From Ga0074130 sp035565355 (GTDB lineage Bacteria; Pseudomonadota; Gammaproteobacteria; Burkholderiales; Rhodocyclaceae): a DNA stretch of 35,560 nt. The position numbers and the translations under genes were made by a program. Positions 14,358 through 21,825 of this stretch are shown here, in pieces (within the stretch, counting starts at the first letter, position 1; each line of letters starts with the position of its first letter). The notes under the pieces are model-generated. The model was not told the origin of the DNA and did no database searches. It worked only from the letters and a program-made list of their open reading frames with translations. The stretch is taken from positions 1-35,560 of the forward strand of contig DATMSM010000050.1 of assembly GCA_035565355.1 (NCBI GenBank). Direction: 5' to 3'.

Positions 14358-17207
14358 ATGGCATCGAGTAGAAGATTGTTGTTGAGCATCGAAAAGAAGC
14401 GCGCCGCCTCAGCCTTCAATACAAGTTTCGCCACACAGCTTGCGGATTCTGTTTTCTGCAGTTATCGACCTCAGTGGTCATTCGCGATAATCGCCGCATT
14501 TATTTGCGTGCTTGGTGATGCTGAGCCGGCACATGCGCAGTCAGTAACTTCAACCGGTGAGTTAAATCACGTCCCGCCAGGCGGAACGCAGTATTGGACG
14601 GTTGGGGACGACCTTGTTGTTGGCGATACGAATCCCGGGACTTTGCTTATTGATGCCGGAGGCACGGTGAACAATAACTGGGGCTATGTCGGTAATCAGG
14701 CGGGCGGCACGGGGCTGGTCACTGTCCAGGGTAGTGACGGAAGCGGCAACGCCTCGACTTGGACGAATAATGGCCAGCTCCTAATTGGTGTTGACGTCGG
14801 CGGTAATGGTCGGCTCGAAATCGCAAACGGCGGTGCCGTGATTAATACGGAGACGGCAATCGTCGGTGCCCAGACTGGCAGTACAGGCTATGTCTTTGTG
14901 TCCGGGGCCGGGTCGATCTGGACAAGTACCCCGGGGTTTAGCCTGCAGATTGGCTCTGACGGAGACGGTACGCTGGAGATCGTTAATGGTGGTGTGGTGC
15001 GTAGTGGGCAGGGTCTTCTCGGGTATGGCTCCACCGGCACTGGGCTGGCGACGATTTCAGGCATCGGATCCACCTGGATCGCTCGCGACAACATTTACGT
15101 AGGTTTCGCAGGCACCGGTGAGCTGAACGTGTTGGATGGCGCCACGGTACAAACCTATGGCCCCGGCGGCCCGGCTTCGGCCGCGACGATTTATCTCGGC
15201 TTCGACAATGGCGGCCAAGGCACGGTTACCGTATCAAGCAGCACTGGAAATCTTTCAACGCTAAGCGCGAGCGACGATCTGATCGTCGGTGTGTCGGGTG
15301 CCGGTACGATGACTGTTGAAAAAGGCGGCTTAGTCACTGTCGACGACAATGTGCATATCGGCAATGCCGCTACAAGCAGCGGCACGCTTCATCTGAACGG
15401 TGACGCCACTGGACGCGGCGTTCTTGAGACCGGCTCCGTGATCGCCGGGGCTGGGACCGTCAATCTCGACCTCAACGGCGGCGTTCTGCGCGCGAACCGC
15501 AATGAAGGCAACTTCCTGAACGGTTTTGCGGCGTTGACGGTCGGGGCCGAAGGTGCTTGGTTCGATACCAACGCACACGATATCGGCGTCAGCACGGCCT
15601 TCACCGGTACATCGACCTTCAACAAGCTGGGCGCAGGCACTCTGGCATTGACGGGAAACAGTTCGACTTTTACCGGCAACGCTGAAGTGCAAGCGGGAAC
15701 GTTGCAGGTGGATGGCACTTTGGGCGGCACGATGAATGTATTGACCGGTGCAAGGCTGACCGGTATCGGACAGGTTGGGGTCACTACCAACAGCGGCGTA
15801 ATCGCGCCTGGCCATGTTGGCACCCTCGGCACTCTGACCGTTGCCGGCAATTACATACCTGCAGGCGGTAGTATCGAAATTAGAACTCAGCTGGGCGACG
15901 ACAGCTCGCCTACCGACCGTCTTGTGATCACGGGATCGACTGCCGGCACTACGCCCGTCAAGGTAACGAACTTCGGCGGCGGCGGCGCGCAAACCACGGA
16001 AGGCATCAAGATCATCGACATCGCAGGTGCATCCACCGGCACGTTCACGCTTATCGGCAATACGACCTATCAAGGCGCCCCGGCAGTCGTGGCTGGCGCG
16101 TATGCATATAGGCTCTATCAAGGCGGTGCATCCACACCTGCCGATGGCGATTGGTATTTGCGTTCGGCGTTGCAAAACTCATCTGGACCAACAGCTCCCC
16201 CACTTTATCAGCCGGGTGTTCCCACTTACGAAGCCTATCCGCAGATTCTGCTGGGGTTGAACGGCGTGCCGACGCTTCAGCAAAGAGTAGGTAACCGGTT
16301 TTGGCGTAATACTTTGGGGGCTGCGCCTCAAGATGGTGAGCGTCGCTTGCAGCTCGGCACTGAAATAGCGGGCCCCCTCACAGAAGGATCGGGAACATGG
16401 GGACGCATAGAGGCCATGCACCAAACAACCAAGCCTGGGTACTCCACTTCAGGCAGTGATTACAAGTACGACATGGCGAAGATGCAATTCGGTCTTGATG
16501 GCATTCTCTCGGAAAGTGAAAGCGGAAAGCTGGTTGCCGGAATTCTCGGCCATTATGTAAATGGGCGCGCTAATACCACATGGCGATACGGTGCCGGCAA
16601 CTATGGCGCTGGCAGTATTTCCACCGACGGCTACGGCGTCGGCGGCACGCTCACTTGGTATGGGGAAAATGGCTTTTACGCGGATGGCTTAGCACAGGCA
16701 ACCTGGTACGACAGTGATCTGTCCGCAAGGCCGGGCCATAGCCTTAAAAACGAGAACAGCGCCTTTGGCTATGCCTTGTCTGCCGAGAGTGGGAAACGCC
16801 TGACGGTGAACGACAACTGGACGATGACTCCGCAAGTTCAACTGATTTACTCAGATGTTCGCTTCAAGAGCTTTGACGACGTATTTGGCGCGTCAGTCAG
16901 CCCCGGAAAATCAAACAGCCTTCAAGGCCGTTTGGGGCTGAGCCTTGATTATCAGGCCAGTCGAACGCGCGTCTATGGCATTGCAAACATCTACAACGAG
17001 TTTTTAGACGGGACATCGGTCAATGTTGGTAATGCAGTGTTTAGCAGCCGGAATGATCGAGTTTGGGGCGGGCTTGGGGTAGGCGGGACCTATAACTGGA
17101 ATGGCGACAAATACTCCGTTTATGGAGAGGTAAGTCTCAAAACCAGTTTGGCCGATACTGATTCATACGGATACGGCGGCACTATCGGTTTTCGTGCGAA
17201 GTGGTGA
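14358..17207 (+). CDS. Type V autotransporter with beta-helical passenger and C-terminal beta-barrel
   Basis: The 949-residue protein begins with a long extended signal peptide: basic N-region to about residue 40, hydrophobic WSFAIIAAFICVLGDAEP, cleavage near AHA-QS (about 60). Residues about 65-330 are degenerate repeats of Gly/Asn-rich strands ('LxIGxxGxGxLxIxNGGxV', 'GSTWxxxxxxxVGxxGTGxLxV'), as in pertactin-like beta-helix passengers. A passenger-associated strand repeat (KLGAGTLALTGNSSTFTG) follows near 430-450. From about 660 there is a 12-strand barrel domain ending YGGTIGFRAKW, with a terminal aromatic residue recognised by the BAM machinery. No protease triad, RGD or other functional motif was found, so adhesin is a guess. 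AGGAGA (14347-14352) precedes the ATG. The gene is AT-richer than its neighbours, suggesting horizontal origin. Confidence 0.93.
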   Translation: MASSRRLLLSIEKKRAASAFNTSFATQLADSVFCSYRPQWSFAIIAAFICVLGDAEPAHAQSVTSTGELNHVPPGGTQYWTVGDDLVVGDTNPGTLLIDAGGTVNNNWGYVGNQAGGTGLVTVQGSDGSGNASTWTNNGQLLIGVDVGGNGRLEIANGGAVINTETAIVGAQTGSTGYVFVSGAGSIWTSTPGFSLQIGSDGDGTLEIVNGGVVRSGQGLLGYGSTGTGLATISGIGSTWIARDNIYVGFAGTGELNVLDGATVQTYGPGGPASAATIYLGFDNGGQGTVTVSSSTGNLSTLSASDDLIVGVSGAGTMTVEKGGLVTVDDNVHIGNAATSSGTLHLNGDATGRGVLETGSVIAGAGTVNLDLNGGVLRANRNEGNFLNGFAALTVGAEGAWFDTNAHDIGVSTAFTGTSTFNKLGAGTLALTGNSSTFTGNAEVQAGTLQVDGTLGGTMNVLTGARLTGIGQVGVTTNSGVIAPGHVGTLGTLTVAGNYIPAGGSIEIRTQLGDDSSPTDRLVITGSTAGTTPVKVTNFGGGGAQTTEGIKIIDIAGASTGTFTLIGNTTYQGAPAVVAGAYAYRLYQGGASTPADGDWYLRSALQNSSGPTAPPLYQPGVPTYEAYPQILLGLNGVPTLQQRVGNRFWRNTLGAAPQDGERRLQLGTEIAGPLTEGSGTWGRIEAMHQTTKPGYSTSGSDYKYDMAKMQFGLDGILSESESGKLVAGILGHYVNGRANTTWRYGAGNYGAGSISTDGYGVGGTLTWYGENGFYADGLAQATWYDSDLSARPGHSLKNENSAFGYALSAESGKRLTVNDNWTMTPQVQLIYSDVRFKSFDDVFGASVSPGKSNSLQGRLGLSLDYQASRTRVYGIANIYNEFLDGTSVNVGNAVFSSRNDRVWGGLGVGGTYNWNGDKYSVYGEVSLKTSLADTDSYGYGGTIGFRAKW

Positions 17208-17475
17208 TTTGGCGCAACTCAGGCCGGCAAAAAGCTTTAATGCAGGCTTGTTGAGTTGAGCTTAATGACTTCGGGGACACAGCTACCTGAGGGCGGATAA
17301 CTCACAGAAACCATGAACAACCCTGTGGATAAGGCATGAACAACACAGCTAGTTCATTCAAGTGCATGGCTTTTCGGGACCTGCCCGCTTTTTAGGCAGT
17401 GCGGCGGACGCGTGCACTGACAGACGCGGCAACACTTTCATGGCAAGCTTGTCGCTTTGCAAACGACCCGACTCC
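17208..17475. other. Intergenic gap between autotransporter and beta-lactamase
   Basis: No gene or convincing terminator is visible in these 268 bases. One perfect DnaA-box consensus (TGTGGATAA, the complement of TTATCCACA) occurs at 17324-17332, alone. The beta-lactamase frame extends back to 17362, but this part lacks a ribosome site and does not look like protein. Confidence 0.5.
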
Positions 17476-18267
17476 ATGAAGCGACTCCTTGTAGTGCTGT
17501 TGATCCTGCTGGCGGCGCCGGCACAGGCTGCCGAATGGCAGGAGAGCGATGCCATCGCCGCCTTGTTCAAGGCGCGCGATCTGCACGGCACTTTTGTGCT
17601 TTACGACGTCGCCGGCAATCGCATGATCGGCTACAACCGCACCCGCGCCCAGGTACGCTACATCCCCGCCTCGACCTTCAAGATTCCGAACAGCCTGATC
17701 GGCCTCGCCGCGGCTTCGGTCAGGAGTGTCGATGAAGTGCTGCCCTACGGCGGCAAGCCGCAACCCATCAAGGAGTGGGAGCAGGACATGAGCCTGCGCA
17801 ATGCGATCCGCGTTTCCAATGTCCCGGTCTATCAGGAGCTGGCGCGTCGCACCGGCCTGGCCCGCATGCGCGATGCCGTAACGGCGCTCGAATACGGAAA
17901 TGCAAGCATAGGCAATCATGTCGACGACTTCTGGCTGGTTGGCCCACTCAAGATCAGTGCGGTGGAGCAGGCGGAGTTTCTGGCCCGCTTCGGCCAGTTG
18001 CAGCTGCCGTTCAGCCGCCCCATCCAGCTCAGCGTACGCGAAATCCTTTTCCTCGAAGCCGGCGACAAATGGGCGCTCTACGGCAAGACCGGCTGGGCCA
18101 CGACCTACAAGCCGCAAATCGGCTGGTGGGTGGGCTGGGTACAGAAAGGCGACGAGATCTACAGCTTCGCGCTCAATATCGACATGCCGAGCATGGTGGA
18201 TGCATCCAAGCGCATCGAGCTCGGCAAGGAATGCCTGCGGGCGCTGGGCGTAATACCCGCGCCATGA
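17476..18267 (+). CDS. Class D (OXA-type) serine beta-lactamase
   Basis: The start is ATG 17476, which gives a clean Sec signal peptide MKRLLVVLLILLAAPAQA-AEW; 263 aa is the normal class D length. All class D active-site elements are present: S-T-F-K with Ser66 and Lys69 (ASTFKIPNS), S-x-V as SNV at Ser114, Y-G-N at Tyr140, and K-T-G at Lys204 within YGKTGW, followed by WWVGWV. The enzyme should hydrolyse penicillins through an acyl-serine with a carboxylated lysine; spectrum cannot be predicted. No integron, insertion sequence or resistance gene lies beside it, so it looks like a resident chromosomal oxacillinase. GC content returns to the genome norm here. The ribosome site is weak. Confidence 0.95.
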   Translation: MKRLLVVLLILLAAPAQAAEWQESDAIAALFKARDLHGTFVLYDVAGNRMIGYNRTRAQVRYIPASTFKIPNSLIGLAAASVRSVDEVLPYGGKPQPIKEWEQDMSLRNAIRVSNVPVYQELARRTGLARMRDAVTALEYGNASIGNHVDDFWLVGPLKISAVEQAEFLARFGQLQLPFSRPIQLSVREILFLEAGDKWALYGKTGWATTYKPQIGWWVGWVQKGDEIYSFALNIDMPSMVDASKRIELGKECLRALGVIPAP

Positions 18268-18282
18268 GTCAGCAGCACCAGT

Positions 18283-18308
18283 AAAAAGCCGGCGTGAGCC
18301 GGCTTTTT
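18283..18308. terminator. Bidirectional terminator between beta-lactamase and DUF805 genes
   Basis: AAAAAGCCGGC (18283-18293), loop GTGA, GCCGGCTTTTTT: a perfect 6-bp GC stem flanked by A- and T-runs, serving both converging genes. Confidence 0.93.
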
Positions 18309-18312
18309 TACT

Positions 18313-18657
18313 TCAGCTCTCGGCTTCGATCAGGCGCGATCCACCGAAACGGTTGGGCTCAACCGGCGGTAGTACACACCAATAGATCACGACGATCCAG
18401 CCGAGCACCGGAATGAGACCGACCAGTTGCCACCAGCCGCTCTTGTCAATGTCATGCAGGCGGCGCGCCGTCACCGCGATGGACGGAATCAGCGTGGCCA
18501 GAGAAAACAGGCCGGCCACCATGTCGCTGATAAAGCCGAGTACCAGCGAGGCCAGGAAAATGAACAGCACCCACCACCAGAGCTCCGGGCGCGAAGCCCG
18601 GCCGTTGAAGTCAAAGTATTTGGCAAAGCAGGTCTTGATCGAATCGGCAAATGTCAT
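18313..18657 (-). CDS. DUF805 family inner-membrane protein
   Basis: Starting at ATG 18657 (AGGGGAAAAC upstream) the product is 114 aa: MTFADSIKTCFAKYFDFNGRASRPELWWWVLF. The FNGRASRxExWWW motif, the helix LVLGFISDMVAGLFSLATLIPSIAV, TARRLHDIDKSGWWQLVGLIPVLGWIVVIYW and the GxNRFG-like end (EPNRFGG) are the DUF805 pattern. There are three to four membrane helices; the function is unknown. The frame continues 25 codons upstream to 18732, but that start lacks a ribosome site and would put non-conserved residues ahead of the conserved start. Confidence 0.92.
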   Translation of the reverse strand: MTFADSIKTCFAKYFDFNGRASRPELWWWVLFIFLASLVLGFISDMVAGLFSLATLIPSIAVTARRLHDIDKSGWWQLVGLIPVLGWIVVIYWCVLPPVEPNRFGGSRLIEAES

Positions 18658-18782
18658 GTTTTCCCCTTGAACTTGAGTGATGAGCACTGCAGCAGCTTCG
18701 TCGCCTGAAAACCGGATCACGACGTCGGCCATGGTAGCCGGTTTCGACCGGGCGACGCAGGAAGGCCGGTAGAGAAACCCGG

Positions 18783-20648
18783 CTAGCGGGGGGAAAGACG
18801 CAACACCACGCTGACGCAGGTGCCCTGCTGCGGGGTACTGACAATCTGCAGTTGCGCGCCCGCCAGCTGTGCCTGCTCGCGCAGGCCGACCAGGCCGTAG
18901 TGGCCGAGATGCGGGGCTTCGGGATCAAAGCCGATGCCATCATCAACGATGCGCATCTGCAGCTGCGGCACAGCGTCTTCGACCTGCGTCAGGCTTAGCC
19001 TCACTTCGCGCGCATGCGCATGGCGCTCGATATTGCGCAGCGCCTCCTCGGCAATACGGAAGAAGGCTTCGGCGCGCTCTTCCGAAAAAGTGGCCAGCCC
19101 GGGATCGCAGTCGTAATGACAGACTAGGCCAGTGCGGTCGGCAAAGAGCTTCAGGTGATCCTGCAAGGCCACACCGAGGCCGACATCGCGCACCGGGTTG
19201 TAGCGTATCTGGCCGATGGCGGCACGCGCCTCCTGCAAGCCCTGATGCGCGGCCTTCTCGGCCTCGATCAGCTCGTCCGGCAAAGCTTCCGGCCGGGTCT
19301 CCGCCAGTTTCTTGAGCAGGCGAATCTCGGTCAGCATGGCCATCATCGAATGCGCCAGCGTGTCGTGCAAGTCGCGCGCAATCTTAAGGCGCTCGCGCAC
19401 CACCGCGGCATAGCGCGCCTCCTCGGCCAGACGCTGGATTTCCTGGGTGCGCTCGGCCACGCGACGGTCCAGTTCGGCATTCAATTGCTTGAGTTCATCG
19501 CGCTCCTGCTGCAGCGTGCGCAGCAGGCGATCGAGTGCCGAGCCAAGGCGCGCGGCCTCGTCCTCGCCCGCAGGTACCGCGATCTGCCGGGCCGACCCGG
19601 CCAGTACATCGTCGGCCGAGCTGGCGATCACGCGTACGCGCCGCGTCAGCCGCCGCGCCAGCGACAGGCCCAGCAGCGCGGCGATCATGCCGAGGCTGAG
19701 CAGGATGAAGGCAATCTGCCACTGCACCCGGGTCGAAAGATCGACCAGTTCGCTCAGGGGCTGAATCACCACCACCCGCCAGCCGAGTTGGCGCAGGGAT
19801 TCGTTATCGTCCTGGCGCGCCTGGGCAACCAGAAAGCTGCGCCCCTCGTCCAGGCGGTGCAGCGCCAGATAGGGCGACATGTCGGCCAGTCCGAAATCGC
19901 TCAACGTGGCGGAGTCGGGCGCACTCTCCTGCCAGGGCTTGCCGACGAGTTCCGGCGGGCCGATGCGTACGACATTGTCGCGGTCGAGCAGCAGCCACTC
20001 CTCGCGCGCGGCCGTGCTCATGCTGCGATTGATGCCGCGCGCCAGCTCCAGCACCCAGTCCCAGGACAGACGCGCCGCGACGACGCCGAGGATGCCGCCG
20101 CCCTCGCCGCTGATCGGCGCTGTCAGCTTGAGGAAACGCAGGCCTTCGCCGCTGCTCGCATATTCCGCATGGTCGAAGCTCATGCCCTCCTCTATCCAGG
20201 AGACGATGAAGCCCTGCGAGAACCAGGTGTATTGGTACACATTGCCGCCGATGATCTTGGCGTCGGTGGACGCAATGATCTGGCCGTCGGCATCGGCCGC
20301 CGAGATCCACACGATATCCGGGAAATTCCGGCGCACATCGGCCAGCACGCGCTGCAGGCGGGCGGTGTCATTGCTGCGGATATCGGCGGACAGCATGGCG
20401 GCCGAGATGCTGACCGACTGCAGGCGCGAGGAAAGGGCCAGATCGAATTCGGCGGCAATATGGTCGGCAGCGCTGGTCAGGCGCAGGCTGCGCTGCTGGA
20501 TCAGGCCGTCGCGCACGATCTGCCCCACCAGCGCGGCCGCCACCACGGCCAAGGTCAGCGCCAGGCCGAACACCAGCCAGCCGATGGCGGCGGAAAGGCT
20601 GTAGCGGGGATTGAGGCGGCGCAGAAGCGCGGAAGTGCGACCGGACAT
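18783..20648 (-). CDS. Cache-domain sensor histidine kinase (NarX/LiaS-type HisKA_3)
   Basis: The 621-residue kinase has a membrane helix at about 18-40, a large periplasmic sensor (about 45-300) of double-Cache type with motifs such as DIVWISAADADGQIIAST and GGILGVVAARLSWDWVLEL, a second helix at about 312-332, HAMP, and a coiled coil (ELKQLNAELDRRVAERTQEI). A HisKA_3 dimerisation domain with phospho-acceptor His428 in RDLHDTLAHSM follows, then a HATPase domain (RIVDDGIGF, GLVGLREQAQ). It would phosphorylate a LuxR-type regulator, and the divergent gene at 20761 is that partner. dCache sensors often bind small carboxylates or amino acids; the nearby OFA transporter makes a carboxylate ligand attractive but unproven. 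Confidence 0.93.
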   Translation of the reverse strand: MSGRTSALLRRLNPRYSLSAAIGWLVFGLALTLAVVAAALVGQIVRDGLIQQRSLRLTSAADHIAAEFDLALSSRLQSVSISAAMLSADIRSNDTARLQRVLADVRRNFPDIVWISAADADGQIIASTDAKIIGGNVYQYTWFSQGFIVSWIEEGMSFDHAEYASSGEGLRFLKLTAPISGEGGGILGVVAARLSWDWVLELARGINRSMSTAAREEWLLLDRDNVVRIGPPELVGKPWQESAPDSATLSDFGLADMSPYLALHRLDEGRSFLVAQARQDDNESLRQLGWRVVVIQPLSELVDLSTRVQWQIAFILLSLGMIAALLGLSLARRLTRRVRVIASSADDVLAGSARQIAVPAGEDEAARLGSALDRLLRTLQQERDELKQLNAELDRRVAERTQEIQRLAEEARYAAVVRERLKIARDLHDTLAHSMMAMLTEIRLLKKLAETRPEALPDELIEAEKAAHQGLQEARAAIGQIRYNPVRDVGLGVALQDHLKLFADRTGLVCHYDCDPGLATFSEERAEAFFRIAEEALRNIERHAHAREVRLSLTQVEDAVPQLQMRIVDDGIGFDPEAPHLGHYGLVGLREQAQLAGAQLQIVSTPQQGTCVSVVLRLSPR

Positions 20649-20760
20649 GCGCGCAAGATAACAGCAGGCGCCCGGATGTGCATGCCGTCACCGCAGACAG
20701 TGGCTAAAGTCACACCCCGCAAAGCAGCGCTGGTGCGCCCGCCGACAGTAGAATCACGGC
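20649..20760. promoter_or_regulatory. Divergent promoter region of the kinase/regulator pair
   Basis: Both genes are transcribed outward from this 112-bp gap. It contains GTCAC at 20687-20691 and again at 20709-20713, 22 bp apart, recalling the GTSACTTTC sites spaced 23 bp apart before the OFA transporter. The five-base match is weak evidence for autoregulation by the same regulator. No clear -35/-10 pair stands out. Confidence 0.35.
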
Positions 20761-21489
20761 ATGCATACCCTGCCTTCTGCCTCCCCCCCCATACGCGTCC
20801 TGATCGCCGACGATCAGGCCCTGATCCGTCGCGGCATGAGCCTCATCATTTCGGCCGAAGCCGACATCGAAGTCGTCGGCCAGGCGGCCGACGGCGCCGA
20901 GGTGGTGGCGCTGGCGCTGGCGCTGAAACCGGATGTGGTGCTGATGGACCTGCACATGCCGGTCAAGGGCGGCGTCGTCGCCACGCGCGAAATCACCACG
21001 CAATTGCCGCATACCCGGGTCATGGTGCTGACTACCTTCGACACCGACGTCATGGTCTTCGACGCGGTGCGCGCCGGCGCGCAAGCCTATCTGCTCAAGG
21101 ACACCAGCGAGGCGGAAGTGCTCGACACCATACGCGCAGTGCATCGCGGCGAATCGCGCCTGACGCCGCAGATTGCCGCCAAGGTGATGGACCAGTTCCG
21201 CCTGCTCGCCAACCAGATGCCCGACGCCCGACCACCGACCGAAGAGGCGGCACCGGCCGGCAACCCGCTGCCGGACTCCCACCACGCCAAGCGTCAGGCC
21301 CTGCTGACCGACAAGGAGACGCGCGTGCTGGCGCTCATCGCCGAGGGCATGAGCAACAAGCAGATTGCCGCCACCGTCTTCCTCGCCGAAGGGACGGTCA
21401 AGAACTACGTCAGCCGCATCATGGAAAAGCTCCACGCCAACACGCGCACCGAGCTTGCCGTGATGACCCTGCGCAACAAGCAGGACTGA
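20761..21489 (+). CDS. NarL/FixJ-type response regulator
   Basis: The 242-residue regulator has a receiver domain (IRVLIADDQALIRRGM; phospho-acceptor Asp63 in VVLMDLHMPVKGG; switch Thr in VLTTFD; Lys in AYLLKDTSEAE). A C-terminal LuxR helix-turn-helix follows (LTDKETRVLALIAEGMSNKQIAATVFLAEGTVKNYVSRIMEKL). An unusually long Pro/Ala-rich linker (about residues 155-180, DARPPTEEAAPAGNPLPD) joins the two. It is divergent from its likely cognate kinase at 18783-20648. The next gene downstream is the OFA transporter with phased repeats in its promoter, the obvious candidate target. Confidence 0.96.
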   Translation: MHTLPSASPPIRVLIADDQALIRRGMSLIISAEADIEVVGQAADGAEVVALALALKPDVVLMDLHMPVKGGVVATREITTQLPHTRVMVLTTFDTDVMVFDAVRAGAQAYLLKDTSEAEVLDTIRAVHRGESRLTPQIAAKVMDQFRLLANQMPDARPPTEEAAPAGNPLPDSHHAKRQALLTDKETRVLALIAEGMSNKQIAATVFLAEGTVKNYVSRIMEKLHANTRTELAVMTLRNKQD

Positions 21490-21629
21490 GTCGGCGTTGT
21501 CAGCCGGACATGGCTGCCCCGGCTTTGTTACGGCCATGCGACTCGCTATAAGCTGGAAACAATTTAGTTACTTATGGCCCAAGGGCTTTTTCGGGTTGCC
21601 CTTGGAAAAGGCCGTTCCTTGGAGGTCGC

Positions 21630-21693
21630 GTGACCGGAGTCACTTTCAGCTCTGGCATTTCGTGACTTTCACCGACCCCAATCAGTGACTTTC
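21630..21693 (+). promoter_or_regulatory. Three 9-bp direct repeats phased every 23 bp upstream of the OFA transporter
   Basis: GTCACTTTC (21639-21647), GTGACTTTC (21662-21670) and GTGACTTTC (21685-21693) start exactly 23 bp apart. The first is also the right arm of the inverted repeat GTGAC-CGGA-GTCAC (21630-21643). Repeats two turns apart on one face of the helix are typical activator sites. They end 28 bp before TACATT (21722-21727), a possible -10 that has no -35, which fits an activator-dependent promoter. The rest of the 336-bp gap (21490-21825) holds no gene. Confidence 0.6.
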
Positions 21694-21825
21694 GACAAGT
21701 CCCCCAAGTTGTGCTGATCGATACATTCGCCTCGTTCATGCGTCCTTCCGGATGCTGACCAGAGAGATGTCGTTTCAACACCGGTGCCTACCTATCGTCC
21801 GCACCGACTTGAGGGAGTTTCAAGT

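Noticed and set aside
17324..17332. Perfect DnaA box consensus
   Set aside because: A single box without clustered repeats, an AT-rich unwinding region or dnaA/dnaN genes does not indicate an origin; one match per window is expected by chance.
17362..17475. Upstream extension of the beta-lactamase frame
   Set aside because: It has no ribosome site and would place 38 residues before a textbook signal peptide.
19155..21551. Plus-strand open frame of 798 codons across the kinase and regulator genes
   Set aside because: It runs antisense through the kinase and out of frame through the regulator, both of which have clear domains. It is an artefact of high GC.
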